This document shows positions 1 to 56,760 of a DNA stretch of 64,000 nt, piece by piece (position 1 is the stretch's first letter; every line of letters starts with the position of its first letter). The translations under genes and the position numbers were made by a program. This DNA comes from Sinotaia quadrata. Its lineage: Eukaryota; Mollusca; Gastropoda; Architaenioglossa; Viviparidae. A model generated the notes under the pieces. It searched no databases and was not told the DNA's origin. It was given only the letters and a program-made list of their open reading frames with translations. The stretch is taken from positions 8,388,501 through 8,452,500 of the forward strand of contig CM054181.1 of assembly GCA_028829895.1 (NCBI GenBank), given 5' to 3'.

Positions 1-2952
1 AGACACATAAATAGGGTTTGTGTTGTAGACTGATTACCAATAGACACATAAATAGGGTTTGTGTTGTAGACTGATTACCAATAGACACATAAATAGGGTT
101 TGTGTTGTAGACTGATTACCAAAAGACACATAAATAGGGTTTGTGTTGTAGACTGGTTACCAATAGACACATAAATAGGGTTTGTGTTGTAGACTGATTA
201 CCAAAAGACACATAAATAGGGTTTGTGTTGTAGACTGATTACCAAAAGACACATAAATAGGGTTTGTGTTGTAGACTGGTTACCAATAGACACATAAATA
301 GGGTTTGTGTTGTAGACTGATTACCAAAAGACACATAAATAGGGTTTGTGTTGTAGACTGATTACCAAAAGACACATAAATAGGGTTTGTGTTGTAGACT
401 GGTTACCAATAGACACATAAATAGGGTTTGTGTTGTAGACTGATTACCAATAGACACATAAATAGGGTTTGTGTTGTAGACTGATTACCAATAGACACAT
501 AAATAGGGTTTGTGTTGTAGACTGATTACCAAAAGACACATAAATAGGGTTTGTGTTGTAGACTGATTACCAAAAGACACATAAATAGGGTTTGTGTTGT
601 AGACTGATTACCAAAAGACACATAAATAGGGTTTGTGTTGTAGACTGATTACCAAAAGACACATAAATAGGGTTTGTGTTGTAGACTGATTACCAAAAGA
701 CACATAAATAGGGTTTGTGTTGTAGACTGATTACCAATAGACACATAAATAGGGTTTGTGTTGTAGACTGATTACCAAAAGACACATAAATAGGGTTTGT
801 GTTGTAGACTGATTACCAAAAGACACATAAATAGGGTTTGTGTTGTAGACTGGTTACCAAAAGACACATAAATAGGGTTTGTGTTGTAGACTGATTACCA
901 AAAGACACATAAATAGGGTTTGTGTTGTAGACTGATTACCAAAAGACACATAAATAGGGTTTGTGTTGTAGACTGGTTACCAAAAGACACATAAATAGGG
1001 TTTGTGTTGTAGACTGGTTACCAAAAGACACATAAATAGGGTTTGTGTTGTAGACTGGTTACCAATAGACACATAAATAGGGTTTGTGTTGTAGACTGGT
1101 TACCAATAGACACATAAATAGGGTTTGTGTTGTAGACTGGTTACCAATAGACACATAAATAGGGTTTGTGTTGTAGACTGATTACCAATAGACACATAAA
1201 TAGGGTTTGTGTTGTAGACTGGTTACCAATAGACACATAAATAGGGTTTGTGTTGTAGACTGATTACCAATAGTCACATAAATAGGGTTTGTGTTGTAGA
1301 CTGATTACCAATAGACACATAAATAGGGTTTGTGTTGTAGACTGATTACCAATAGACACATAAATAGGGTTTGTGTTGTAGACTGATTACCAATAGTCAC
1401 ATAAATAGGGTTTGTGTTGTAGACTGATTACCAATAGACACATAAATAGGGTTTGTGTTGTAGACTGGTTACCAATAGACACATAAATAGGGTTTGTGTT
1501 GTAGACTGATTACCAATAGACACATAAATAGGGTTTGTGTTGTAGACTGATTACCAATAGACACATAAATAGGGTTTGTGTTGTAGACTGATTACCAATA
1601 GACACATAAATAGGGTTTGTGTTGTAGACTGATTACCAATAGACACATAAATAGGGTTTGTGTTGTAGACTGATTACCAATAGACACATAAATAGGGTTT
1701 GTGTTGTAGACTGATTACCAATAGACACATAAATAGGGTTTGTGTTGTAGACTGATTACCAATAGACACATAAATAGGGTTTGTGTTGTAGACTGATTAC
1801 CAATAGACACATAAATAGGGTTTGTGTTGTAGACTGGTTACCAATAGACACATAAATAGGGTTTGTGTTGTAGACTGGTTACCAATAGACACATAAATAG
1901 GGTTTGTGTTGTAGACTGGTTACCAATAGACACATAAATAGGGTTTGTGTTGTAGACTGATTACCAATAGACACATAAATAGGGTTTGTGTTGTAGACTG
2001 ATTACCAATAGACACATAAATAGGGTTTGTGTTGTAGACTGATTACCAATAGACACATAAATAGGGTTTGTGTTGTAGACTGGTTACCAATAGACACATA
2101 AATAGGGTTTGTGTTGTAGACTGATTACCAATAGACACATAAATAGGGTTTGTGTTGTAGACTGATTACCAATAGACACATAAATAGGGTTTGTGTTGTA
2201 GACTGATTACCAAAAGACACATAAATAGGGTTTGTGTTGTAGACTGATTACCAATAGACACATAAATAGGGTTTGTGTTGTAGACTGATTACCAATAGAC
2301 ACATAAATAGGGTTTGTGTTGTAGACTGATTACCAATAGACACATAAATAGGGTTTGTGTTGTAGACTGGTTACCAATAGACACATAAATAGGGTTTGTG
2401 TTGTAGACTGGTTACCAAAAGACACATAAATAGGGTTTGTGTTGTAGACTGATTACCAATAGACACATAAATAGGGTTTGTGTTGTAGACTGATTACCAA
2501 TAGACACATAAATAGGGTTTGTGTTGTAGACTGATTACCAAAAGACACATAAATAGGGTTTGTGTTGTAGACTGATTACCAATAGACACATAAATAGGGT
2601 TTGTGTTGTAGACTGATTACCAATAGACACATAAATAGGGTTTGTGTTGTAGACTGATTACCAATAGACACATAAATAGGGTTTGTGTTGTAGACTGATT
2701 ACCAATAGACACATAAATAGGGTTTGTGTTGTAGACTGATTACCAAAAGACACATAAATAGGGTTTGTGTTGTAGACTGATTACCAATAGACACATAAAT
2801 AGGGTTTGTGTTGTAGACTGATTACCAATAGACACATAAATAGGGTTTGTGTTGTAGACTGATTACCAATAGACACATAAATAGGGTTTGTGTTGTAGAC
2901 TGATTACCAATAGACACATAAATAGGGTTTGTGTTGTAGACTGGTTACCAAT
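1..2952. repeat. 41-bp satellite array, exactly 72 copies
   Basis: The unit starts agacacataaatagggtttg and ends in ttaccaat. 2952 is exactly 72 x 41, and I see no insertion or deletion anywhere in the array. Variation is confined to about three columns: unit base 33 (a or g), base 41 (t or a) and base 3 (a, or t in two copies near 1273 and 1396). The array begins at the window edge, so its true length is unknown. Low divergence with fixed length suggests recent amplification or homogenisation. No protein is encoded. Confidence 0.97.
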
Positions 2953-3375
2953 AGACTTACCGAGTATTAATAACATCATGGACTTACTGAGTGATATAAA
3001 AAATCATGGACTTACAGGGTGCTAATAAAATCATGGACTTACCGAGTATTAATAACATCATAGACTTACCGAGTATTAATAACATCATGGACTTACCGAG
3101 TGTTAATAAAATCATGGACTTACCGAGTGTTAATAAAATCAAGGACTTACCGAGTATTAATAAAATAATGGACTTATAGGGTGCTAATAAAATAATGGAC
3201 TTACCGAGTATTAATAAAATAATGGACTTACCGGGTGCTAATAAAATCATGGACTTACCGAGTATTAATAAAATCATGGACTTACAGGGTGCTAATAAAA
3301 TCATGGACTTAGCGGGTGCTAATAAAATCATGGACTTACCGAGTATTAACAAAATCATGGACTTGCTGAGTTTAA
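2953..3375. repeat. 27-bp minisatellite, about 15 degenerate copies
   Basis: Units resemble gacttaccgagtattaataa followed by aatcatg and abut the 41-bp array without a spacer. Because 27 is divisible by three, both strands read open (a 9-residue repeat such as MDLPSINKI). That is a by-product of the period and not evidence of a gene. Units vary between accgagtatt, acagggtgct and accgggtgct. Confidence 0.93.
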
Positions 3376-4059
3376 AATGACTGAATTGGATGCAGGGGTG
3401 AAGTCTTGTGAATTAAGTTTGAATTCTTTCAAAAGGAAATCAAACCAAAACATTAACTACACAAAGAAGCATGACCTAATGTCAGGATTAAAGATAATAA
3501 CCTTATGGACTTTCAAAACAGTCTATAAATATTTTTTAAACTTATATTACAAAAATGTTAAGTATTATTGTGCTATTTACATACCCGCTAAATATACTTC
3601 CCCAAAGGCCAGCCAGATCACCTCTCTATCATCTTTGTGTCAAATGCAACATTTAAAATTAAATAATTTTACATGGTTTTTTTGTTGTTGTTGTTGTTGC
3701 CACTTTCATTATATCAGGGCAGTAGAGTTGAGACAAATAAGCTATATTGGAACCATCTCTTTTATATTATTATATCTTGAGTACAACTCAGGGCATTGTT
3801 TAAATCTGAAGCGAATACATTCTAGTGACAAATTTCTCTCATTCGGAGGTCATAAAATCACCCATTTGTGTTGTCAAAAGTTGATTACTGTAAACCTCTT
3901 CTATCTGGTCTTGAATCTTAGACTGCCCGCTGCAGAGAGGTCTCCTCACTTGGCTGTTTCACAGACTTAAAGTACCTTTCTGATCGTAACCATGTCTACA
4001 CCCTATCTTGGCATTTGCGATCTTCTGTCTCTCTTATGCTTAGTGTACCTATCTTACTC
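3376..4059. other. Intergenic stretch, no supported gene
   Basis: A 197-codon open frame (3377-3970, +) runs out of the 27-bp array and includes a cysteine run made by a short (GTT)n tract near 3680-3700. I recognise no domain, and its composition follows the AT-rich background, so I do not call it a gene. Confidence 0.6.
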
Positions 4060-4247
4060 TTTTTTCTTCTTCTGACACTCGTATACTTAATGTACCCATC
4101 ATTCTCCTTTGGTCACTCGTATTGGTGTACTTTCAGTTTTATTTCTCATTTCAGGGTCATGTAATCTGGAATGAACTACCTCTAGAACTCACATATACTC
4201 AAACTGTAGCGTCTTCCTACAAACAGGTTTCAAAAGACATTTTTTAA
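4060..4247 (+). mobile_element. Decayed 3' end of a non-LTR retrotransposon ORF2
   Basis: Short pieces read like the C-terminus of CR1/L2-type reverse transcriptase polyproteins: SDTRILNVPII, then VIWNELPLELTYTQ and a final SKDIF followed by a stop. These resemble the common SDTRxLxxP ... VWNSLPxxLR ... FKxxLKTxLF ending. The frame is disturbed between the two blocks, so it is a fossil. It sits about 640 bp upstream of the TMEM135 start codon. Clade assignment is a guess. Confidence 0.45.
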
Positions 4248-4249
4248 AT

Positions 4250-4789
4250 GCAGCACGAGAGGTGAACAGGAGGCGTTAAATAAGCCCCAAACAAAAAGCT
4301 CTACTGACAGAAAAGAATTTTCTTTAACTCATATCTCTTTAGTTTCTGATATGTGAGATAGCTATCTACCAATCTGTGCTGAAATTAAAAGTACTAGAGC
4401 ACTATCAGTTGTACACATCAACAACTCATAAAGTTCAGCTGTACAGTGCAAACGATATAGTAGAATCCTACATAAGTAGTTGTAGGGCAGTAAATCTTGG
4501 TGTTGAATTATAAGTTGCTTATGTCTCATACAAATACTTATAAAAATCAGATAGATGTACCATATGGTAATTCGACCTAGTGGCAGAATACGTCAGTTGC
4601 TCTTAGCAACGCACATAATTACTCTATATAACATCAAAACTGGTTGTTAACTCAGTACTAAGATGTTATCAAAGGCACAGAAACTCAAGAGGATGTTGAA
4701 ACAATATATGAACGACCTAGTATACTTTGTTTATCGCCTGTCATCGTTTAATACAATCTGAGCACAAAGTCCATAATTGTTGAGGAGAC
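4250..4789. other. Unique upstream sequence of TMEM135
   Basis: AT-rich sequence with no open frame of note and no repeat I can see. It would hold distal regulatory DNA of the downstream gene if any is present. Confidence 0.5.
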
Positions 4790-4883
4790 GGGATGGGGGC
4801 GGGGACGCACATGGCTGTTGGAGAAGCAAAAGTAAACGAATTTTCGATTGGTCTAATATAACAGTTTCTCCGAGGCTGAGATC
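4790..4883 (+). promoter_or_regulatory. Candidate TMEM135 core promoter and 5' UTR
   Basis: Within 95 bp of the start codon lie a GC box (gggggcgggg near 4795), an inverted CCAAT box (cgattggtc at 4845-4853) and an AT-rich taatataac directly after it. The start codon context is atcATGG, with A at -3 and G at +4. An earlier ATG at 4811 opens a 16-codon frame ending TAA before the main start. It would act as an upstream ORF only if transcription begins upstream of it. Motif-based inference only. Confidence 0.45.
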
Positions 4884-48759
<43,876 letters not shown>

Positions 48760-48919
48760 GTGAGATTTCCGTATTTTTTCTACATTTGTCATCTAATGTT
48801 AATATTGCGTAGTGTCATCCTTCGTAATGGATGTCATTGTAATCATATCCTTTCTGTCAGTATATGTGTCCTGTTTCGCCACATTATTACAAAATGTCCT
48901 GGTTCGTTATTAAAAAAAA

Positions 48920-49235
48920 TATCCTGCTTCATCATTGCACAATGCCCAGTTCCATTACTACACAATGACTTGTTTGCCACTTTGCATTGTCCTCTTCGTC
49001 ACTTTAGAATTAATTGTTTCTTTACTACACAATGACTTGTTTGCCACTTTGCATTGTCCTGGTCGTCACTTTACAATTAATTGTTTCTTTACTACACAAT
49101 GACTTGTTTGCCACTTTGCATTGTCCTGGTCGTCACTTTACAATTAATTGTTTCTTTACTACACAATGACTTGTTTGCCACTTTGCATTGTCCTGGTTGT
49201 CACTTTACAATTAATTGTTTCTTTACAATATCTTG
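48920..49235. repeat. 67-bp minisatellite, about 4 copies
   Basis: tttctttactacacaatgac at 49017, 49084 and 49151, with cacaatgacttgtttgccac and gtcactttacaattaattgt inside. Confidence 0.95.
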
Positions 49236-50789
49236 TTAAGTTACTAAATATTGACTGGTTCATTATTGAAAAATGTCCTTCACAATTTTATGTTTTCATC
49301 ATTTCAAACTGATCAATTCATTACTGAAAAATATCATCTTTATTTGCCTCACAATGTTATGTTTCATTTTACAATGTGGTGTTTCATCGCTAAATGCTGA
49401 TCAGTTTTACCACTGTGATTAGTTATTTTTTAACAAAGCAATGATTCGTCGCTCTCCAGTGCCCTTTGGATTACTGCATTGCATATTTAGATATGTTGTT
49501 ATGATTCTTTTCAACCAGAATTTGGCGGCTCTGTCAGATTCAGCATTAAGAAATGGTATTCAGTTTTGATGTTAGTGCTGTGTTCTATTTCACAACTACG
49601 TAATTGCATGGTTCACTGTAGCTTTGTGTGATACAAATGCAGATTTTAATGTTTGTTTTCAGATTTGTTCTGTTTTAAATTTAAATTTATTTTAAGATTT
49701 GCTTATTTTAAATTTAAATTTATTCTAAGACCTGTTCTGTTTTAAATTTAAGTTTTTTTTAACATTTGTTCCATTTTAAATATAGGTTTAGGTTCTTTTT
49801 AAGATATGTTCTATTTTAAATTTAAATTTATGTTTATTTTAAGATTTCCTGAACATTAGTGGGCAAGCGTAGCAGCAGTATCAAGTATCAAAAATTTGTG
49901 TCTTTTTTTAAGGTCTCGGACTGATCTGTCTTAAGGTGTGTCATTTGGTCTAATGGTCTTGTTTAAGGTGTGTCACTCGCTCTGATGTGTCTTGTTTAAG
50001 GTGTGTCACTCGCTCTGACGTGTCATTTCATTACAAATCGCAAATTATAACAAAGCCGAGCATGATTAAACCTGTCACCATCCTGTCTTGAAGAATGTCA
50101 CGGGGGGGGGGGTCTCGTTTGGCTGCTCTGATGTACCTCTCTCTTGATGTATGGTGGCAAGTATGCTGACTACATTGTGGAATTTCTGGTATACACAAGT
50201 TACTGAAATTGCTACACTTGTTGTTCTGCTTGAGGGAGATAATAGAGTGAAGGAGTGCCCAGGTTAGCCTCAAGAGAATAGCAACTAATCAGTGCTGTAC
50301 AATGTTTAGAAGGGAGCACATTTAATTGACAGTAATAATGTGAACAGTGACGTGTGACTTTGTTATATAAAGCGTGTGAAAAGATTATTGAGTTTTTGCT
50401 TAAACAAGGATACGTAGAAACTGTTATCACTTATCTCTAATAACTTCATTTCTGTTCTCTGATAATGACTGTCTTGTGATTTGTATTGACACTAATCTGT
50501 TGAAGTGTGTTTTAAGATATTTGTTTGTTTTGACTGTTGATTTAATAAATTTATTGACCTTACACATATTGATAACCTTATATTGGAGAAGAAAGTGGGT
50601 GGATAGGGGTCTTGCTAAATATAGAATAAAAGACTGACTTATCTAGAGAAAACGATTACACGCCCGCATATCCGACGAATGGTGTCTGCTGGAGAATTAT
50701 TAATAACATAAATTAAGTTCCTCATCAGTTGTAATTAGTTACGGATGAATAATTAATAATGATAATCTTAACTATTTACTATGTGGCGT
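49236..50789. other. Intron 5, with two weak repeats
   Basis: 49650-49850 holds about four units of ttttaaatttaaatttattt. 49920-50025 holds three of cttgtttaaggtgtgtcact. A G-run lies at 50102-50111. No gene. Confidence 0.65.
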
Positions 50790-51570
50790 TGGCGTCGCAT
50801 TCTAATTCCTTTTTCATGTTTGTCACGATAGGTGTTTTTATAGTCACTGTAATTCCTTTTTCATGTTTGTCACGATAGGTGTTTTTATAGTCACTGTAAT
50901 TCCTTTTTCATGTTTGTCACGATAGGTGTTTTTATAGTCACTGTAATTCCTTTTTCATGTTTGTCACGATAGGTGTTTTTATAGTCACTGTAATTCCTTT
51001 TTCATGTTTGTCACGATAGGTGTTTTTATAGTCACTGTAATTCCTTTTTCATGTTTGTCACGATAGGTGTTTGTAAAGTCACTGTAATTCCTTTTTCATG
51101 TTTGTCACGATAGGTGTTTTTATAGTCACTAATTCCTTTTTCATGTTTGTCACGATAGGTGTTTTTATAGTCACTGTAGTTTCATTTTCATGTTTGTCAC
51201 GATAGGTGTTTTTATAGTCACTGTAGTTTCATTTTCATGTTTGTCACGATAGGTGTTTTTATAGTCACTGTAATTCCTTTTTCATGTTTGTCACGATAGG
51301 TGTTTTTATAGTCACTGTAGTTTCATTTTCATGTTTGTCACGATAGGTGTTTGTATAGTCACTGTAATTCCTTTTTCATGTTTGTCACGATAGGTGTTTT
51401 TATAGTCACTGTAGTTTCATTTTCATGTTTGTCACGATAGGTGTTTTTATAGTCACTGTAGTTTCATTTTCATGTTTGTCACGATAGGTGTTTTTATAGT
51501 CACTGTAGTTTCATTTTCATGTTTGTCACGATAGGTGTTTTTATAGACACTGTAGTTTCATTTTCATGTT
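50790..51570. repeat. 47-bp minisatellite, about 16 copies
   Basis: cacgataggtgtttttatag and tcactgtaattcctttttca, with two interspersed variants (ctgtaattcctttt and ctgtagtttcattt). cacgata recurs at 50824, 50871 and so on. Very low divergence. Confidence 0.97.
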
Positions 51571-51849
51571 GTAAAATTATAGACATATCCATGTCTGTCG
51601 ATATGAGGAATCCGTGTGTCTTTGTAAACCTGTACGAGATATGTCTCTTTGTTTAAATATATATATTTCCACATCTCTGCATATTTATAATACGTTTTTC
51701 TCTCTAGACATCTTCAGTGCTGGTCTCTGTACATATATACAAGACGTGTCTGATTCTGTACAGATATGTATCCGTTGTCTCTCCATACTTGTAATGTGTG
51801 TTTCTCTCTTTAATATTTGTCTCTGGGTCTGTAACTTTTACATCCTCTG

Positions 51850-52365
51850 CCTCTGTAATAAGTGTTTATAGTGTGTCTGTGATATCTATAGTTCGTAACT
51901 CTCTGTAAATATGTATAGAGTGTGTCTGTGAAATCTATAGTTCGTAACTCTCTGTAAATATGTATAGAGTGTGTCTGTAATATCTATAGTTCGTATCTAT
52001 CTGTAAATATGTATAGAGTGTGTCTGTGATATCTATAGTTCGTATCTATCTGTAAATATGTATAGAGTGTGTCTGTGATATCTATAGTTCGTATCTATCT
52101 GTAAATATGTATAGAGTGTGTCTGTGATATCTATAGTTCGTATCTGTCTGTAAATATGTATAGAGTGTGTCTGTGATATCTATAGTTCGTATCTATCTGT
52201 AAATATGTATAGAGTGTGTCTGTGATATCTATAGTTCGTATCTGTCTGTAAATATGTATAGAGTGTGTCTGTGATATCTATAGTTCGTATCTGTCTGTAA
52301 ATATGTATAGAGTGTGTCTGTGATATCTATAGTTCGTATCTATCTATAAATATGTATAGAGTGCA
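51850..52365. repeat. 49-bp minisatellite, about 10 copies
   Basis: tgtgatatctatagttcgta plus tctatctgtaaatatgtata and gagtgtgtc. It directly follows looser tctgta-rich sequence at 51590-51850. Confidence 0.97.
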
Positions 52366-52699
52366 TGTCTAACAATACTTTAAACTTATGCATCCCTGCC
52401 TGGGTCTCTGTAAACAAGTGTATAGAGCGGGTCTGTGTGTACCATGTAACTTGCACCCTGTGTTGAAAGAAGAATTATTTGGAAGACAGCAAGGCACGTA
52501 TGCACCACATTCTTACTTTAGTGGCAGTGTACGAAAATAGCGCGCGTGCCTCCTCTCACTGGCACGGAGATAATTCATAGTAAATACAATTGGGGGAGGT
52601 GAGAGAGAGAGGGGGTACTCAGTACACTTTGGACATATTTAATTTTTCTTAGTAATTACTTTTATTTTCTTTTAGGTTATCTTGTGTATGTATGTTCAT

Positions 52700-52761
<62 letters not shown>

Positions 52762-52829
52762 GCATGCTCTAGAGGGAAATTAAAGAGCTGCTCCGCTCTT
52801 GTGTAGGATTTTCTTCTGTCATTTTCGAA
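52366..52829. other. Spacer with long (GT)n
   Basis: (GT)n of about 30 units at 52701-52760. The preceding cttttag followed by gttatcttgtgtatg mimics an acceptor plus TMEM135-like VIL, but it runs straight into the GT repeat, so I do not call an exon. Confidence 0.6.
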
Positions 52830-53179
52830 CAAGAATCACAGAATTCATCGGGAGAGTGGAGCTTGGATGGAACAGTTATCACAGAGGTCATCGAGAGAGT
52901 GGAACTTGGATGGAACAGTTATCACAGAGGTCATCGAGAGAGTGGGGCTTGGATGGAACAGTTTTCACAGAGGTCATCGAGAGAGTGGGGCTTGGATGGA
53001 ACAAGAATCACAGAGGTCATCGAATGAATGGAGTTTCCGATAGATGAAGAAGAATCAGAGGTCATCGAGAGATCAGAGAGAGAGAGTGGATTTTGGATAG
53101 AGGAAGAATCTCAGAGGTCAGAGGTCATCGAGAGAGAGAGAGAGAGTGGAGTTTCGATAGAGAAAGAGTCTCCGAGGTC

Positions 53180-53211
<32 letters not shown>

Positions 53212-53460
53212 TGAGAGTGAAGTTTGGATACAGAAAGAATCTCAGAGGTCGTCAAGAGAGTGAAGTTTGGATACAGAAAGAATCTCAGAGGTCATCAAGA
53301 GAGTGGAGTTTGGATAGAGGAAAAATCTCAGAGGTCAGAGAGAGTGGATAGAGGAAGAATATCAGGGGTCATCGAGAAAGCGAGAATGATTGTAGTTTGG
53401 GTAAATATCAGTCACAGATGTCATCTAGAGAGTGAAATTTGGATAGAAAACAACTGAGGC
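52830..53460. repeat. 42-60 bp purine-rich minisatellite
   Basis: Four 42-bp units (cttggatggaacagttatca plus cagaggtcatcgagagagtg) grade into longer gaga-rich units (tttggatagaggaagaatct). The (GA)n run at 53178-53214 lies within it. The + strand stays partly open for that reason. Confidence 0.92.
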
Positions 53461-55144
53461 GAAGTTGTACGGATTTGGTGCAGACTTTGTTTCTTGTTTA
53501 ATATGCTTTGTTTGATGTTTGCTTAGCGACACGCAACCCCACCCCTATCCCCTTCGGTCTATGTTTGACGTAACCAAAATGAAGTCAGATTTTATGTCAT
53601 TTACTGTTTGTGAAACTATTATCGCATTAAAATAATCTTCTAGATTGTTAAAGGCTTTTAAAGATTACTCGAAGGCTAGAGAAGGGAAACACTGTTAAAA
53701 TTGTATTGACAATTTGCTATATTTCACTGAAATAATAAAGAAGACTTAATATAGACTTAACATTTAAAAATTGTCTGTACAATTTGCTATGCCCTTCACT
53801 GAAATAATAAACAGTAGTTAAAATAATCTAGTTGCATTAGAGAGCAGTCATCTCAACGATCTCCTACATGATTGCACATTTTCTACATTCGTGAAGACAA
53901 ATATATATGTTTTTATCGCTGTGTTTGCGTGAAATCACGTGAAATTAATGCTGGGTGTGTCATCTTGCCCTATATAGCATTCCATACCAATGTCACGACA
54001 CCATCCGACTGATGACATCCTCGGTGTCTCGACTAATTAAAAGTATGCAGTTAATCTTGCCAATCTTATAACGGTTAATGTAAACAACACCTGTTCATTG
54101 TGGCTGTTGTTTCACGCAAAGGTGTGATTGTGGGACATAGGCCGTAAGACTGTGTCATCTTGATTAGTGACGTCAGACACACATGTGTTCTGAAAATTTG
54201 TTTAGTGTTTTGAAATCATTGTACATAATTGCGACTGAAACAACTCTGAAACAGCATTCACAATAACTCTGACCCGAGATCTTACTATAATATTTTTTCT
54301 TAATCGATCTTTCTAATAACATCTTATTCAGATTGTTGAGTATCTGGATATTTTCCTTAATTATTATTTTTGCGTTTAAATGTGTTGTGTAGGTTACGGA
54401 CGAAAAACTTCCCTACAAGCTCATTCAGCGTCTTTGTCTGCCAGATTGCGGATGGCTGACGTCATTACAGTGATTTAAGTTGACACTACGCGAAAGTAGA
54501 CATTCGGAAATAAATGTTTTCATCTGATTATGCTAACCACTCGCAATATGCAGCCTTGGTAATGCATTCTTGCTTAACATTAAGCCTTAAAATGAGAATT
54601 GATAGGTCCCTAAAGCTGAGTAAAAGCAAGGAAATGCAGAGCAACTCGGTCTTGGTGCAATACAGGCAAGACGTCAAAGGAACGATGGCGGCATTGCGTG
54701 TGACATCACGGGTCGATTCACCCCCCCCCCCCTTTTTTTTTTCTTTTTTTTTTGTTGGTAACACTGTTAGTAGTATCAAAAATAGAACGATTCCCATTCG
54801 CCAATTATAGCATAGTGGGAAATTGTGAGTTGCTACATTTTTAGCTTCTTCACACGTTCACGTTTTACGGCTTCCTGGCTTGTGCTACTTGAACTCGCAG
54901 ATGTTGAGGTGCTGGCGTAATACACCGTGCAATGGGGAGTGGGGGTGTTGGGGGGGACTGACAACACGCGTTTCATGGTTTTAAATATTATAAAAATAAA
55001 AACTACTTTGGAATACAACAATACAACAGACAGGGGTAAATAATAATGTAGGAAAGTTACCGTTCGTGTAACATTTAAACCGTTCAAGAATAAATCAGTT
55101 TAAAAGTACTTATACGGAATGTTAACGAGAGCTTATTCTTAATT
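53461..55144. other. Intron 5 spacer
   Basis: A duplicated segment near 53700-53815 (acaatttgctat and actgaaataataaa), a C12T10-type homopolymer block at 54720-54750 and a G-run near 54950. No exon recognised. Confidence 0.55.
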
Positions 55145-55275
55145 TTTAAAAACTCTGAGCGCGTTATAATATTTACATTTCAGCATGTGAGATAAGTCTT
55201 CACGCAAAGCAATAAAGCGCTTTATAATATTTACACTTCAGCATGTTAGATAAGTCTTCACGCAAAGCAATAAAG
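55145..55275. repeat. About 62-bp tandem duplication, 2 copies
   Basis: ataatatttacatttcagca and aagtcttcacgcaaagcaat, each twice. Confidence 0.93.
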
Positions 55276-56545
55276 CTGAGGATTTATAGAATGATTTTCA
55301 GATACCATAAATGAATTTGTATGAAGGGTGACAGCTCGGAACAAGACATTTGAGGGCACTAAAATAAATAAATAATAGCAAAATGGATGTTTATCCCTCT
55401 TACAAATACAATGAACATTTTCAAACAAATAATAGCAAAAGTAACAATACTAGTAATATACAATAAATTAAAAAAAATAATGCTTGTTTAATTCTAGTAA
55501 TCTTTTGAGTGAAAATAAATTGTGTGTGTGTGTGTGTGTGTCCTTGTATATACATGTATGTATGTCTATAGGTGTGAATGTTATGTGTGTGCGTTCGTAA
55601 GCGTGTGTTTAGGTATATTATGTGTGTGGTGTGTACGTCTATTATGTGCGTGCGTGTGTGTGTTTATGTGCCCATAGAAGTATTATATGTGGTGTGTACT
55701 TCTATTATGTGCGTGCGTGTGCGAGCGTGTGTGTGTGTATGTGTGTGTGTGCGCGTGCATGTGTGTGTCCACATATGTATTATGTGTGTGGTGTGTGAGC
55801 AAGAGAGAGAGGAAAATTGAATACCTTAGAACAATTATAACCAAGACTTGGATATTTGATTTCTTGTGAGCTCAAACTCCTATATTTTGTTCGCCTGCCG
55901 GAGTTTCTACTCTAAACATTAAAAAGTCCCGTTGGTGAGACACTTAGCGGTGTGTCTGTCTGTATCACTCTCTCCCCTACGGGAGTTATTAAGTCTCGTA
56001 GGCTTGGCCTTCTGATGTCGAGGATGAAGCGTGCAGGTGGAACACTAAACGAATCTGTTGTTCGTTATCCATGTGTGGGACCAAATGTCATGACTTCTGT
56101 GTCCTATTTGTAATACATATTTGACAGGTTAGGGCAAAGGTGAGGTCAATAAACAACCAGCCCTTCCAGGGAAATAACTAATGTGATGTCTTGTTTTGAC
56201 AAACTAGTATAAGCTGCCTGTCCATTCCTTCCACAATAAATAGTCAAGGGAGATAAAAGGAAAGAAAGTTCAATCTGTGTGCGCATGCGCGCGCTTGCCT
56301 CTTTCTTTAGTTAATTTAGTGTGTGGTGTTTGTGTGTATGGGGAGAGTATATGCACTTACCTCCTTAGCTAAAGAGTTTATGTTCTCTAGAGACGTGTAC
56401 AATACAACCAAACAATGGTCATTGGAAAAGAAATTGGTAGCGAAGATATCAAAAATAAATAATTACCAAAGTGAGTAAATGCATCATCATAAAGTGTATA
56501 GTAATGTAGTATATAATATATACTCGCAGTTTTAAAATAAAAGTT
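55276..56545. other. Spacer with GT-rich low-complexity tract
   Basis: 55517-55800 is dominated by gtgtgt/gcgtgc with a loose tattatgtgtgtggtgtgta repeat. Cysteine- and valine-rich open frames there are artefacts. No gene. Confidence 0.6.
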
Positions 56546-56760
56546 GCACATCAATGTCCTGATGTTGAGAAGGTAATCAAAGATAATTACACATAATGCT
56601 TGCTAACGCTGATAACGTAATCAAAGATAGTTACACAGTAATGCCTGTTAACGTTGAGAAGGTAATCAAAGATAGTTACACATAATGCTTGCTAACGCTG
56701 ATAACGTAATCAAAGATAGTTACACAGTAATGCTTGCTAACGCTGATAAGGTAATCAATA
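56546..56760. repeat. About 45-50 bp minisatellite, 4-5 copies
   Basis: aggtaatcaaagatagttac plus acataatgcttgctaacgct. Confidence 0.92.

Noticed and set aside
1..2952. CRISPR-like direct repeats
   Set aside because: The 41-bp units are head-to-tail with no spacers, and the window is clearly eukaryotic.
2984..3380. Repeat proteins on both strands (MILLxxGKS-like and MDLPSINKI-like)
   Set aside because: They are only the translation of a 27-bp minisatellite whose period is a multiple of three.
3377..3970. 197-codon + strand frame
   Set aside because: It starts inside the minisatellite, has a cysteine run from a (GTT)n tract, no domain and background composition.
48760..49035. Extension of exon 5 frame past the donor
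   Set aside because: Similarity to TMEM135 stops exactly at gag|gtgaga and the continuation enters the 67-bp minisatellite.
52676..52760. Possible next TMEM135 exon (ttttag then gttatcttgtgtatg, reading VILCMYV)
   Set aside because: It has only a few residues of weak resemblance, then runs into (GT)n with no donor.
55578..55869. Cysteine/valine-rich frames
   Set aside because: They are translations of a GT-rich low-complexity tract.
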